Positions 50,091-58,855 are shown, counted from the stretch's first letter. The stretch: DNA of 64,000 bases from Cognataquiflexum nitidum (GCF_022538055.1 NZ_JAKZAM010000007.1:1-64000), one strand, 5' to 3'. A program made the numbers and translations. Notes: generated from the sequence alone by a model not told the origin.

Positions 50091-51044
50091 ATGAAAATCA
50101 CTGAACATATAGAACAGGCGAAAAAAACCCTGTTTTCTTTTGAAATATTACCCCCTTTAAAAGGACAGAGTTTAAATGAACTTTGTATCGGGATTGAGCC
50201 TTTGATGGAATTCAAGCCACCTTTTGTGGATGTCACCTACCATAGGGAAGAATTTATTTATAAAAAGCATCCAAACGGGCTTTTGGAAAAAGTGAGTACC
50301 AAAAAGCGTCCGGGTACAGTCGGGATTTGCGCAGCCTTGATGAACAGGTTCAAAGTAGATGCCGTGCCCCATTTGCTTTGTGGAGGGTTTACCAAAGAAG
50401 AAACTGAAAACGCACTCATTGACCTCAATTTTATTGGTGTTCAGAATGTGTTGGCCCTGAGAGGTGATGCCCCAAAAAATGAGGGAACATTTAAGCCTGA
50501 GCCCAATGGACATGAATTTACCAAGGATCTGGTTAAGCAGATCGTGGGGATGAACCATGGACGGTATTTGCATGAGGAGACAGAGACTGGATTCCATACT
50601 GATTTTTGTGTTGGGGTAGGAGGATATCCGGAAAAGCACTTTGAGGCTCCAAATATGAAATTTGACCTGAAGCATCTGAAGGAAAAAATAGATTCCGGTG
50701 CCGAATACATCGTTACCCAAATGTTTTTTGACAACCAAAAATATTTTGATTTTGTGAAGAATGTGAGGGCCTTGGGAATCACCGTTCCTATCATTCCTGG
50801 GTTGAAGCCCATCACCACTTTGGGTCAGATCAGCATGTTGCCAAGGACTTTTTTCCTTGATATGCCCGATGCTTTGATGGATGAGCTCGAAAAGTGCAAA
50901 ACGAATGCTGAGGTCAAAGAAGTAGGCATTGAATGGGCTATCCTACAAAGCAAAGAATTGGTTGCTAACGGGGTGGAAGTATTGCATTATTATACCATGA
51001 GTAAAGCTGACGCCACTTATAAAATAGCCAAAGAAGTCTTTTAA
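50091..51044 (+). CDS. metF: 5,10-methylenetetrahydrofolate reductase
   Basis: 318 residues from the ATG at 50091 (MKITEHIEQ), five bases after the metH stop; the longer frame from 50034 runs inside metH and is rejected. FAD-dependent; makes the 5-methyltetrahydrofolate used by MetH. Motifs: FSFEILPPLKG near 16, FVDVTYHR near 43, NVLALRGDAP near 120, YIVTQMFFDNQKYFDF near 205, and PIIPGLKPI. Co-transcribed with the split metH under the riboswitch. Confidence 0.95.
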   Translation: MKITEHIEQAKKTLFSFEILPPLKGQSLNELCIGIEPLMEFKPPFVDVTYHREEFIYKKHPNGLLEKVSTKKRPGTVGICAALMNRFKVDAVPHLLCGGFTKEETENALIDLNFIGVQNVLALRGDAPKNEGTFKPEPNGHEFTKDLVKQIVGMNHGRYLHEETETGFHTDFCVGVGGYPEKHFEAPNMKFDLKHLKEKIDSGAEYIVTQMFFDNQKYFDFVKNVRALGITVPIIPGLKPITTLGQISMLPRTFFLDMPDALMDELEKCKTNAEVKEVGIEWAILQSKELVANGVEVLHYYTMSKADATYKIAKEVF

Positions 51045-51066
51045 TGGATTTTGTTACATTAGTAGC

Positions 51067-51915
51067 ATGATCAAATTGGTGGAATGTCCCCGGGATGCCA
51101 TGCAGGGCAGGGCCGAATTCATAGATACTTCAATTAAGGCTGCCTACATCAACCAACTCCTTCAGGTCGGTTTTGACACCATTGACTTTGGAAGCTTTGT
51201 CAGCCCCAAAGCCATACCCCAAATGAGGGATACGGCAGATGTTTTGGAGCAATTGGATCTTTTTGGGACCAAATCCAAGTTACTTGCCATTGTGGCAAAT
51301 GTCCGCGGTGCCGAAGACGCTTCTTATTTCGAAGAAATAGATTACTTGGGTTTTCCCCTTTCCCTTTCGGAGACTTTCCAGCAGCGCAATACCAATAAGT
51401 CAATTGCTGAAGCTTTGGAGGCGGTAGAAGAAATCCAAAACCTCTGTGAGACCAAAGGCAAAACCTTGGTCACCTACCTCAGTATGGGGTTTGGAAATCC
51501 TTATGGTGATCCATACTCCCCTGATCTGGTAGCGGAATTTGTAAGGAATTTGGATCAAATGGGCATCAAAATCATCTCTTTTGCCGATACTGTTGGTACT
51601 GCCCAACCTGAACTTATCTCGGAACTGTATACGATCAGTTCTCATTCCTATCCTAATATTGAGTTTGGCATGCATTTACATACCCATCCGGAACAGCTTT
51701 CATCCAAAATTACAGCGGCATTGAAAGCAGGATGTTTACGGTTTGACAGTGCGGTATTGGGATTTGGAGGTTGTCCCATGGCCAATGACGACCTTGTAGG
51801 TAATGTGGCCACAGAATCCTTGATCCGGATTTTGGAACAGGAAGGGTATGAATTGGACCTCAATAGGATGGAATTCGATGAGGTGATGAAACTGGCCAAA
51901 GTGGTGTTCCATTGA
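51067..51915 (+). CDS. HMG-CoA lyase-like aldolase
   Basis: 282 residues of the HMGL-like TIM-barrel family. VECPRDAMQGR replaces the usual VEVGPRDGLQ start; metal and catalytic positions follow in GFDTIDFGSFVSPKAIPQM, ISFADTVGTAQPE, HLHTHPEQ and the lyase Cys in GFGGCPMAND near residue 238. That GxGGCP motif favours hydroxymethylglutaryl-CoA lyase (leucine degradation, ketone-body release) over isopropylmalate or homocitrate synthases. It starts 22 bp after metF on the same strand, so it may be read from the met transcript, for which no metabolic reason is obvious. Confidence 0.85.
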   Translation: MIKLVECPRDAMQGRAEFIDTSIKAAYINQLLQVGFDTIDFGSFVSPKAIPQMRDTADVLEQLDLFGTKSKLLAIVANVRGAEDASYFEEIDYLGFPLSLSETFQQRNTNKSIAEALEAVEEIQNLCETKGKTLVTYLSMGFGNPYGDPYSPDLVAEFVRNLDQMGIKIISFADTVGTAQPELISELYTISSHSYPNIEFGMHLHTHPEQLSSKITAALKAGCLRFDSAVLGFGGCPMANDDLVGNVATESLIRILEQEGYELDLNRMEFDEVMKLAKVVFH

Positions 51916-51969
51916 AAAGATTTCGGAGGTGATAAACTTTGTTTTTTTAAAACAAAAGAAAAATTCTTT

Positions 51970-53022
51970 TTAAAAAAGATATCCTATTCTGAAATCCATA
52001 TACTCAGCAACATGCCCATGTGCCTTGAGTCCTGCACCAATACGGATATTTTCTCCCATCAGGTAATTCAATGTATACCGCTGGTAAAACTCCCTATCCT
52101 CTTGATAACCCATTGGTCTGTACAGGTACTTGACTATTCGCTGACTGAAATCAAATTTTCCAAATAGGAAATGATTCTCCAAAAAGATTCCAGGAATCAC
52201 AGCTTCTTTTCGGCTTTCTTGGATTGGCAGGGAAAAGTCCTTAGCGACCTCAATTCCTCCTCCCAAACCTATTATTCCGGTAAATTTACGGTAGGCACCT
52301 CCCGCAAGGGTAAAGTTTGGTTGACGGGTTCCATTGTCAGAATCCTGAGTATTGAATCCCAAGTCTGCATAAATTGACCATTTGTCTCGTAGAGGGCTTT
52401 TTTCATAGCTAGGTAAATCAGTTTTTCGCGTGTAATGAACAACTCCTAAACCCCACATCGGAAAATTCATCCCCCGATTGGGTTGACTTTGTCCTCCATT
52501 GGAAATGTGGTTGTATGAAAATGAGGCCTGCAATTCCCAATATTGGCTAAGTACAAAGGAAAGTTTGGGAACGACAAAAAGTAAAAAACTGATTGGAGCA
52601 CTAAAGAAGGTATTCCTTGGATTATCGATAGGGTCATAAATACGGGTAAGGTAACTTACACCCATTCCTGTAGAAAGACTTGCCGACCACCTGTCAGTTC
52701 TGAAAAGGTATGGTTCAAAATTACCTGAAAGGTTCCAGGCCTGCCCCAACTCCTTGGGATTTTGAAAATCTACGACTGAAAGATTCAGCCCTAAATAATG
52801 AAAGCAATTGCAGGCTTCCCAATTTTTGCGGGTTGTTTTCATCCATTGGGAAGATATGTTAAGGGAAATGGGTCGGCTAGAAGCTATATCCCGGAGTTCA
52901 GGGTTATGGGCAATTATCCATCCATATTGACTTTCCAGTCCAATTTTGTGAAAACTGTCCTGCGCTTCTACATTTGCAGCCCAATAACTGAGAATAAGAA
53001 AAATCAAAGTAGCCTTTTTCAA
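51970..53022 (-). CDS. PagL-like lipid A deacylase (acyloxyacyl hydrolase family)
   Basis: Outer-membrane barrel. SYNHISNGGQSQPNRGMN near residue 190 carries the PagL His-x-Ser catalytic pair and the downstream PNxGMN motif; flanking sequence alternates as in barrel strands. It would remove a 3-O acyl chain from lipid A. No ATG exists near the N-terminus. The frame opens with TTG at 53058, but TTG at 53022 (then KKATLIFLILSYWAANVEAQ) gives a normal signal peptide and about 350 residues, twice the length of Pseudomonas PagL as in many Bacteroidota homologues. Confidence 0.78.
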   Translation of the reverse strand: MKKATLIFLILSYWAANVEAQDSFHKIGLESQYGWIIAHNPELRDIASSRPISLNISSQWMKTTRKNWEACNCFHYLGLNLSVVDFQNPKELGQAWNLSGNFEPYLFRTDRWSASLSTGMGVSYLTRIYDPIDNPRNTFFSAPISFLLFVVPKLSFVLSQYWELQASFSYNHISNGGQSQPNRGMNFPMWGLGVVHYTRKTDLPSYEKSPLRDKWSIYADLGFNTQDSDNGTRQPNFTLAGGAYRKFTGIIGLGGGIEVAKDFSLPIQESRKEAVIPGIFLENHFLFGKFDFSQRIVKYLYRPMGYQEDREFYQRYTLNYLMGENIRIGAGLKAHGHVAEYMDFRIGYLF

Positions 53023-53058
53023 AATTTTCTTTTTTTGATTTCTACGAAAATGAAGCAA

Positions 53059-53358
53059 AGAGGGTGGATCGTGAATAGATTTTTTTTATCCTAATAACGA
53101 TAAACTTTTCTGGTTGAATATTTGCGAAAAGAATTTTGAATAGCATGAATTTTCTACGAAAGGTTCATTTATTAATGTTTTGAAGTAAATACTATCGGAA
53201 GAATAATTGCAGAATTTTGAGTTCTGGCTGCTTTTCAAATTCCAATAATTTTCTAGAAACTGTGTTTCGTCTTCTCAATAAGAAGACCGTCTGAAAAAAA
53301 ATAAAATACATCTGCCTCGATTTTAATTATTTTCGTCGATCGTTACTGAGTATTTCTT
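53059..53358. other. Divergent spacer with a 7-bp hairpin
   Basis: GTCTTCT (53269-53275) pairs with AGAAGAC (53281-53287) around CAATA, followed by CGTCTGAAAAAAAA. It lies between divergent genes, so it is not an expected terminator position; it could be an operator or part of a leader. No gene is visible here. Confidence 0.3.
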
Positions 53359-53916
53359 ATGATTTCCAAAAAAGCCCATCAAACCCGAATCTACAGGCGG
53401 ATACACAAATGGATTAGCATAGTCTTTGTGTTTTTCCTTGTGGTCATTGGCATTACGGCTATTCTTTTGGCTTGGAAAAAAGAATTGGGTCTCATCCCCA
53501 AAACCCAAACCACTAAAGTTGAGAATCCTTCCAATTGGATTCCCTTGGAGAGAATGATGGCTATCGGGCAGACATTTGCAAGAGACAGCCTACAAAAAAG
53601 TGATTTGATCGACAGGATAGATGTCAGACCTGAAAAGGGCATTGCAAAGATTGTCTTCCAAAGGCATTTTACCGAAATCCAAGTGGATGGATTTTCCGGC
53701 GAGATTCTGTCAGTAAGTCAAAGAAATTCCGATTTGGTGGAAAAAATCCATGATGGAAGTATTTTAGATTTTTTGATGGTTTCCGATTCAGAAATTTCCA
53801 AAATTACCTACAGCACCTTGACTTCAGTTGTCTTGCTACTGCTTTGTTTTACAGGTTTTTTTCTATGGTATTTGCCTAAAATGATTAAAAAATTAAAAAA
53901 CCAGAAGGTCACTTAA
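53359..53916 (+). CDS. PepSY-associated membrane protein
   Basis: 185 residues. Cytoplasmic start with RRIHKWISIVFVFFLVVIGITAIL (membrane segment, about 16-36), a periplasmic PepSY-type domain (about 50-140; IDVRPEKGIAKIVFQRHFTEIQVDGFSGEILSV), then a second membrane segment (LTSVVLLLLCFTGFFLWYLP). This is the short PepSY-TM form found next to transport or iron-reduction genes. Substrate unknown. The phosphate transporter follows 52 bp later with its own likely promoter. Confidence 0.82.
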   Translation: MISKKAHQTRIYRRIHKWISIVFVFFLVVIGITAILLAWKKELGLIPKTQTTKVENPSNWIPLERMMAIGQTFARDSLQKSDLIDRIDVRPEKGIAKIVFQRHFTEIQVDGFSGEILSVSQRNSDLVEKIHDGSILDFLMVSDSEISKITYSTLTSVVLLLLCFTGFFLWYLPKMIKKLKNQKVT

Positions 53917-53943
53917 ATCATTCTAATTGTCACCATTGCTTTC

Positions 53944-53951
53944 TATATTTG
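53944..53951 (+). promoter_or_regulatory. Candidate -7 promoter element upstream of the Na/Pi gene
   Basis: TATATTTG fits TAnnTTTG, 17 bp before the ATG at 53969. TTG at 53927-53929 is 14 bp upstream, shorter than usual for a -33 element. Confidence 0.35.
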
Positions 53952-53968
53952 GTCTAGGCTGAAAGGTT

Positions 53969-55621
53969 ATGGATCAAATAGACTTTGACTTTTGGAAATT
54001 TTTTGCAGGCATTGGAATATTCCTTTGGGGGATTTTTCACCTTGAAAATGCTATCAAAGAACTAGGAGGAAATTCTTTTAGGCAGTTGCTGCACCGCTTT
54101 ACTGATGCGCCTTGGAAAGGGATTTTGATTGGAACTCTCGTGACGGCATTGTTACAAAGTAGTTCATTGGTGACTTTGATGGTTTTGGCATTTTTAGGGG
54201 CAGGTGTATTAAATCTTAAAAATGCCCTTGGTGTTGTGTTGGGTGCCAATCTAGGAACTACCGCCACTGCTTGGATTGTGGCCACTTTGGGGTTTAAATT
54301 CAGTGTAGAAGCTTTTTCATTTCCGTTTTTAGGAATTGGGAGTTTGATGTTCCTTTTTTTCAAAGACAGGCCCTTCCTTAAGAATTTTGGAGCCATATCT
54401 ATAGGGTTTGGTTTATTGTTTTTGGGGTTAGATTTTATGAAAACCTCCATCGAAGAAATCGCCGATGGAATGGATATGGAGAAGTTTCAAGGTTATGGCT
54501 CCTGGATTTACTTGATTGTAGGTCTTGTGATAACGGCTGTTATGCAGTCGAGTTCAGCCGCTATAGTGATCGTGCTGAGTACCATGAATGCCGGCATGAT
54601 CGGTCTGACCGAAGGTGCTGCGATGGTCATAGGTGCCAATATCGGAACTACTGTTACCCTTGGGATTGGGTCTTTGGGGGGTACGGCAGACAAAAAACGT
54701 TTGGCTTTCGCCCATTTTTTATTCAATGCAGTCACAGGTTTTTTAATATTTCTGTTTTTAGAATGGGTGATTGATTTTACAATGAAGATTTTTGAAATCC
54801 ATGATCCCCTTATGGAATTGGTTCTTTTCAACACTTTCCTCAATGCTGTAGGAATTATTGTGTTCTACCCTTTCATTATCCAATTGGAAAGAGTGCTCAA
54901 AATGCTCTTTAAAGAAGATGAACCGCAGGGATTATCCAAGTTCATCAAAAACGTGAGCCCAAAACTGCCCTCCGTGGCTTTGGAAGCATTGGAAAAAGAA
55001 ATATTGCTGACCTATGATTCCACGGTGAATTTTATCATGAATGTCTTGGAAAATGGCGAATTGGAGGAAAATCACAAATCCATCTGGCGTAAAATTCTCT
55101 ATCAACCCGTGAATCTGCTTGAAGAATATGGCCAAATCAAAAAACTTGAAGATGAGATTACCAAATACCACATTCTCCTTCAGGAAGAATTTCTCAATGA
55201 AAAGGAAGCCCAAAAACTCACTTCACTGATGCTTTCTCTCAGAACAATGGTGTTTGCTGCCAAGGACATCAAAGATGTCATGCACAATATCCGAGACATG
55301 GAAGGGGAAGAAGATCGGCTTGTCGTCGACCTTCACGGTGCGATCAAGACTTATGTTACGGCTTTCCTTGAAAAAATGGATGAGTATAAAGCCTTGGAAG
55401 TAATCCCCGAAAATGAACCTGATTGGATCAATGAAAATGCAAAGCAGTACAAGATTTGGATTTCTGAATTATACGAGGACCTGAAGTCCAATAATCTCGA
55501 ATTTCCGATTTCTACACTTACCAACGTCATCAAACAGGTGATTTCCAGCATGGACAACTTAGGCAGTTCGATTATCCATTGGAAGCACCAAAAAAAGGAG
55601 GTTATAGACGTGATGCCTTGA
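53969..55621 (+). CDS. Na/Pi cotransporter family protein with PhoU-like tail
   Basis: 550 residues. Sodium-coupled phosphate transporter of the NptA/PNaS family in the inner membrane. The two inverted repeats each carry the QSSS signature: TALLQSSSLVTLMVLAF near 53 and AVMQSSSAAIVIVLS near 192, with GANLGTTATAW and GANIGTTVTLG. The last 200 residues are helical and PhoU-like (about 330-550). No high-affinity Pst or PhoB gene is near. A terminator follows. Confidence 0.9.
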   Translation: MDQIDFDFWKFFAGIGIFLWGIFHLENAIKELGGNSFRQLLHRFTDAPWKGILIGTLVTALLQSSSLVTLMVLAFLGAGVLNLKNALGVVLGANLGTTATAWIVATLGFKFSVEAFSFPFLGIGSLMFLFFKDRPFLKNFGAISIGFGLLFLGLDFMKTSIEEIADGMDMEKFQGYGSWIYLIVGLVITAVMQSSSAAIVIVLSTMNAGMIGLTEGAAMVIGANIGTTVTLGIGSLGGTADKKRLAFAHFLFNAVTGFLIFLFLEWVIDFTMKIFEIHDPLMELVLFNTFLNAVGIIVFYPFIIQLERVLKMLFKEDEPQGLSKFIKNVSPKLPSVALEALEKEILLTYDSTVNFIMNVLENGELEENHKSIWRKILYQPVNLLEEYGQIKKLEDEITKYHILLQEEFLNEKEAQKLTSLMLSLRTMVFAAKDIKDVMHNIRDMEGEEDRLVVDLHGAIKTYVTAFLEKMDEYKALEVIPENEPDWINENAKQYKIWISELYEDLKSNNLEFPISTLTNVIKQVISSMDNLGSSIIHWKHQKKEVIDVMP

Positions 55622-55635
55622 AAAAAAAACCAAGA

Positions 55636-55662
55636 GGCCTTTGAAAATAGGTTTCAAAGGCC
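55636..55662. terminator. Bidirectional terminator after the Na/Pi gene
   Basis: GGCCTTTGAAA (55636-55646) and TTTCAAAGGCC (55652-55662) form an 11-bp stem with a 5-nt loop between convergent genes. On the minus strand it is followed by TCTTGGTTTTTTTTT, a good T-tract, so it serves the universal stress gene best. Confidence 0.75.
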
Positions 55663-55686
55663 CCCTGCCACAAATGGTTGATTGGG

Positions 55687-56514
55687 TTATTCTATTTTGA
55701 TGCTTAAAACAGCGATGTCAGATTTATAAAGGACCGTATCAGTCACTCCCACTTGGTACGTTGACATACCTTTTCGATTTCCGGAAGCGATTCCAATAAA
55801 TCCGATTTTTCTTGTTTTCGCAAATTCAACTATTCCATTTTCGGGTTCTGTATGACAATAGATATGCTTGTGTATCACTAGGTCCTCAAATCCTTTGGCA
55901 TAAGCATCCATTCTAGATTCTGCAATCTCGGAATTGACAAAATGGCTCGGGGTATTTACAAACAGGAAATGGACAGAAGTCTGAAAATCTTTTAAAACTG
56001 CTTTCATTTTGGTAAATGCGGGCCTGGAATCTTCATTGAACATAGAGGCAAAGACCATCTTTCTAAGGTCATTTCCTGTGAGTGTTTTTTTGACGGCCAT
56101 CACAGGGCATTCGGCGTTTCTGAGTACATGTTGGATAGTTGATCCTATGAATTTCCCGTCTTGGTATCCTGTACCGTAAGCCCCAATTACGATTAACTCA
56201 GCTTTGTGTTTTTTGGCGACTTCCAATATGACATGCTGGGGAACCCCGATTTCAATCACAGATTCTACAGGTACTCCATGAAGTCTATGGTCCAAAATAA
56301 ATGCTTTTAATTTGTCTTTTGCTTCCGCTTCCAGATCCTGAATTTCAGTGTTTTTGGCTTTTTGTTCATTGGAAAGATTATTCCAATCTAATAAAGTACT
56401 GACAACATTCACGCAAGTAATGCTGCTATTGGCTTTTTGGGCTATTTTCAAAGCACTCAAAAAGGCAAAATCTGAATAGGAGGAAAAGTCTACAGGTACG
56501 ATTATTCTTTTCAT
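55687..56514 (-). CDS. Tandem-domain universal stress protein
   Basis: 275 residues, two UspA domains. Domain 1 starts IIVPVDFSSYSDFAFLSAL and contains VIGAYGTGYQDGKFIGSTIQHVL, the G-x2-G-x9-G-S/T ATP-binding loop form. Domain 2 (about 150-275) is more divergent and ends IGIASGNRKGMSTYQVGVTDTVLYKSDIAVLSI. Cytosolic, linked to stress survival. ATG at 56514. Divergent from the SDR gene. Confidence 0.9.
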   Translation of the reverse strand: MKRIIVPVDFSSYSDFAFLSALKIAQKANSSITCVNVVSTLLDWNNLSNEQKAKNTEIQDLEAEAKDKLKAFILDHRLHGVPVESVIEIGVPQHVILEVAKKHKAELIVIGAYGTGYQDGKFIGSTIQHVLRNAECPVMAVKKTLTGNDLRKMVFASMFNEDSRPAFTKMKAVLKDFQTSVHFLFVNTPSHFVNSEIAESRMDAYAKGFEDLVIHKHIYCHTEPENGIVEFAKTRKIGFIGIASGNRKGMSTYQVGVTDTVLYKSDIAVLSIKIE

Positions 56515-56631
56515 GGTTTTCGGATTTTTGGTTGCTAATACTACAAAGGTGTTGAATTACCGGAAAAGATTCTATGATCAAAATCATGTATGAATCTGAT
56601 TATATTCCTGTTTAAGTAATTGTCAATGAGA

Positions 56632-56639
56632 TAGATTTG
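56632..56639 (+). promoter_or_regulatory. Candidate -7 promoter element of the SDR gene
   Basis: TAGATTTG fits TAnnTTTG, 21 bp before the ATG at 56661. A weak TGTTT at 56609-56613 might act as -33. This places the annotated TTG (56637) inside the promoter and supports the later ATG start. Confidence 0.45.
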
Positions 56640-56660
56640 GTAAATCAACATCAAAAAATC

Positions 56661-57425
56661 ATGAAACCATTACACAATAAATCTATAATTATCACAGGTG
56701 GAGCCGGCGGTATTGGGGTGGCTACAGCACAGATGTTTCTTGTTGAAGGCGGCAAGGATGTCCTTTTGGTAGATTTAAATCAAAAGGCATTGGATGAGGT
56801 AAAGAAAAAACTAGATAATCCTGGTGTGCATACCTTTGTAGCAGATGTCAGCAAGGCCAATGACGTGAAGGCTTACACCGATAAAGCTGTGGAGCTATTT
56901 GGAAAATTAGACATTGTATTTTTAAATGCAGGCTATGAAGGGGTTGTCAAACCATTGGCAGATTATCCTGAGGATATCTTCGACAAAGTCCTTGATATTA
57001 ATGTCAAGGGTGTTTGGCTTGGATTGAAGTATGCTTTTCCTCACATGCAAAAATCTGGGGGATCCATAATCATCACTTCCTCAGTGGCCGGACTTACAGG
57101 TACTGCACAGATGATGGCATATTCCACAAGCAAGCATGCGGTAATAGGAACGATGAGGGTTGCTGCCTTGGAAGGAGCACCGTATCAGATTAGGGTCAAT
57201 TCTGTCCATCCAGGCCCTGTGGATAATAGAATGATGCGGTCTTTGGAAGAAGGGTTTGCACCCGGTGCAGGAGGAGAGGTCAAGAAAGGATTTGAGGGTC
57301 AGATTCCATTGGGAAGGTATGCTACCAATGAAGACATAGCTTCCACGGTCATTTTCCTAGCATCCGACAAAAGCAAATATATCACAGGGGCAACCCATGT
57401 AGTGGATGGCGGATTCAACATTTAA
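56661..57425 (+). CDS. Short-chain dehydrogenase/reductase
   Basis: 254 residues from the ATG at 56661 (MKPLHNKSIIITGG); the longer frame begins with TTG. Classical SDR: TGGAGGIG near 13-20, VADVSKANDV, LNAGYEG, catalytic Ser in IIITSSVAGLTG, YSTSKHAV (YxxxK) near 153, and a terminal VVDGGFNI. Typical of 3-oxoacyl-ACP reductase-like or sugar/alcohol dehydrogenases. Substrate unknown. Ends before a terminator. Confidence 0.9.
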   Translation: MKPLHNKSIIITGGAGGIGVATAQMFLVEGGKDVLLVDLNQKALDEVKKKLDNPGVHTFVADVSKANDVKAYTDKAVELFGKLDIVFLNAGYEGVVKPLADYPEDIFDKVLDINVKGVWLGLKYAFPHMQKSGGSIIITSSVAGLTGTAQMMAYSTSKHAVIGTMRVAALEGAPYQIRVNSVHPGPVDNRMMRSLEEGFAPGAGGEVKKGFEGQIPLGRYATNEDIASTVIFLASDKSKYITGATHVVDGGFNI

Positions 57426-57452
57426 ATTCATAGGGTTATAAAGGTTAAAAAG

Positions 57453-57479
57453 GCTGATTGTTTCATCAGCTTTTTTTTT
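57453..57479 (+). terminator. Intrinsic terminator after the SDR gene
   Basis: GCTGAT (57453-57458) pairs with ATCAGC (57465-57470), flanked by an A-run and followed by nine Ts. Its T-tract runs straight into the operator at 57479. Confidence 0.8.
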
Positions 57480-57494
57480 GTGACAGATGTCACT
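57479..57494 (+). promoter_or_regulatory. CRP-like operator and promoter of the crp-like gene
   Basis: TGTGACAGATGTCACT contains the perfect 14-bp palindrome GTGACAGATGTCAC and fits the CRP pattern TGTGA-N6-TCACA at all but the last base. A -7 element TATTTTTG lies at 57516-57523, so the site is centred about 42 bp upstream of the probable start, the class II activator position. Probable autoregulation. Confidence 0.6.
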
Positions 57495-57537
57495 AAATTG
57501 CTTCTGTGACGAGGATATTTTTGACCAAACTTTGATT

Positions 57538-58191
57538 ATGGAATTAGAAGATTTAAGACAAAAATTACCCAATATAACAGATCCTGCACTTTTGAAGGCT
57601 CTTTTGGAAAATGGAAAAGAGCTGGTTTTTCAGCCTGGAAAAGTAATTACCGAACCGGGTCAGTTTGTAAAAATGGTGCCCATCGTATTAGAAGGATCCA
57701 TTAAGATCATGAGAATGGATGAGGATGGAAAAGAACTTTTTCTTTACTATCTCGAACCGGGGGAAACCTGTGCACTGTCGCTGACATGTTGCTCTTCTAC
57801 ACGGCCAAGTGAAATAAAGGCGGTTACCGAGGAGAAAACAGTGATTTTGGCAGTTCCTGTCGAAAAACATGAAGAATGGTCAGACCATTTCAAACAGTGG
57901 AAAGATTTTGTGGCGATGACTTATCAATCGAGGTTCCATGAAATGCTCGTAGCCCTGGATGCGGTGGCCTTCAAAAGAATGGATGAAAGATTGATGCGGT
58001 ACATCCTTACCAAAATGAAACAGCACAAAACCAACGAACTGAATACCACGCATCAGGAAATTGCTAACGAATTAGGAACTTCCCGGGAAGTGATATCGAG
58101 ATTACTCAAGCAATTAGAAAAGAAAAAATGGATCGAACTCGGTAGAAATATCATCTACGTGAGGGACGATTTTGAGGAATTGATCAGCTGA
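57538..58191 (+). CDS. Crp/Fnr-family transcriptional regulator with a cysteine cluster
   Basis: 217 residues from the ATG at 57538 (MELEDLRQK); the longer frame from 57487 would start inside the operator. N-terminal cyclic-nucleotide-binding-like fold, C-terminal winged helix (HQEIANELGTSREVISRLLKQLE). The recognition helix keeps the R-E-x3-R residues that read GTGA half-sites in CRP. Where CRP has its cAMP phosphate cassette (with Arg-Ser), this protein has GETCALSLTCCSS, with three cysteines near 75, 81 and 82 and no Arg. It therefore probably does not bind cAMP and may sense redox or sulfur state (inference). Confidence 0.88.
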   Translation: MELEDLRQKLPNITDPALLKALLENGKELVFQPGKVITEPGQFVKMVPIVLEGSIKIMRMDEDGKELFLYYLEPGETCALSLTCCSSTRPSEIKAVTEEKTVILAVPVEKHEEWSDHFKQWKDFVAMTYQSRFHEMLVALDAVAFKRMDERLMRYILTKMKQHKTNELNTTHQEIANELGTSREVISRLLKQLEKKKWIELGRNIIYVRDDFEELIS

Positions 58192-58207
58192 GAATGATAT
58201 AGTAAAT

Positions 58208-58233
58208 AAAAAACCGGGGAAACCCGGTTTTTT
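58208..58233. terminator. Bidirectional terminator between crp-like gene and carbonic anhydrase
   Basis: AAAAAACCGGG (58208-58218) and CCCGGTTTTTT (58223-58233) around GAAA: strong stem with T-runs both ways, between convergent genes. Confidence 0.88.
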
Positions 58234-58237
58234 TATT

Positions 58238-58855
58238 TTATGTGACACTTGGTATGGTGTTGTATTTCTTTTTGAGATCGTGAACCAGTCCGGTATTGAA
58301 ATCAAATACCCAGGCATATAGGTTCAATTTGATTCCTGTTCCAATCGCTTGCTTGTATATCGAAGTTTGCTTGATATTTTCGAGCTGTTCCAACACATTC
58401 AATTCAACAAGCCTATTGAGTCTTTGATTTTCATCTTCAATGGTTTTTAGTTCCCTTTTGTGGTGTCTGATCACGTCTTTAATGTTTGCCAGCCAATTGT
58501 CTATCAATCCATTCGAATTGTTTTCATAAGCCGCTTTGATTCCTCCGCAGCCATAATGACCATAGACAATAATGTCCTTTACCCCAAGATTTTCTACTGC
58601 ATATTGCATCACAGAAAGAAAATTGAGGTCTGTGTGTGATACTACGTTAGCGATGTTGCGGTGGACAAACAGTTCTCCAAGTTCTGAACCCAAAACCATT
58701 GAGGGCGATACCCTGCTATCCGAACATCCCAGAAGAAGTGCTTTGGGCTGTTGGCCTTCTTTGAGGTCATCGAAATATTCCTTGTTTTGAGACAAAACCG
58801 ATTTGACCCAATTTTGGTTGTTTTCCAAATAATGATTGATATCTGTTGCGCACAT
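58238..58855 (-). CDS. Beta-class carbonic anhydrase
   Basis: 205 residues. Interconverts CO2 and bicarbonate. Zinc ligands and the Asp-Arg dyad are visible in LLGCSDSRVSPSM near residue 44 and YGHYGCGGIKA near 100. FVHRNIANVV is also diagnostic. Its ATG overlaps the SulP stop by one base (TAATG), so the two are translated together. Confidence 0.94.
   Translation of the reverse strand: MCATDINHYLENNQNWVKSVLSQNKEYFDDLKEGQQPKALLLGCSDSRVSPSMVLGSELGELFVHRNIANVVSHTDLNFLSVMQYAVENLGVKDIIVYGHYGCGGIKAAYENNSNGLIDNWLANIKDVIRHHKRELKTIEDENQRLNRLVELNVLEQLENIKQTSIYKQAIGTGIKLNLYAWVFDFNTGLVHDLKKKYNTIPSVT

Noticed and set aside
53269..53287. Hairpin in the pagL-PepSY spacer as a terminator
   Set aside because: Both neighbouring genes diverge from it, so no transcript is expected to end there; kept only as a possible regulatory structure.
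57487..57537. Upstream start of the crp-like gene
   Set aside because: It would begin inside the operator and before the -7 element; the ATG at 57538 matches family length.
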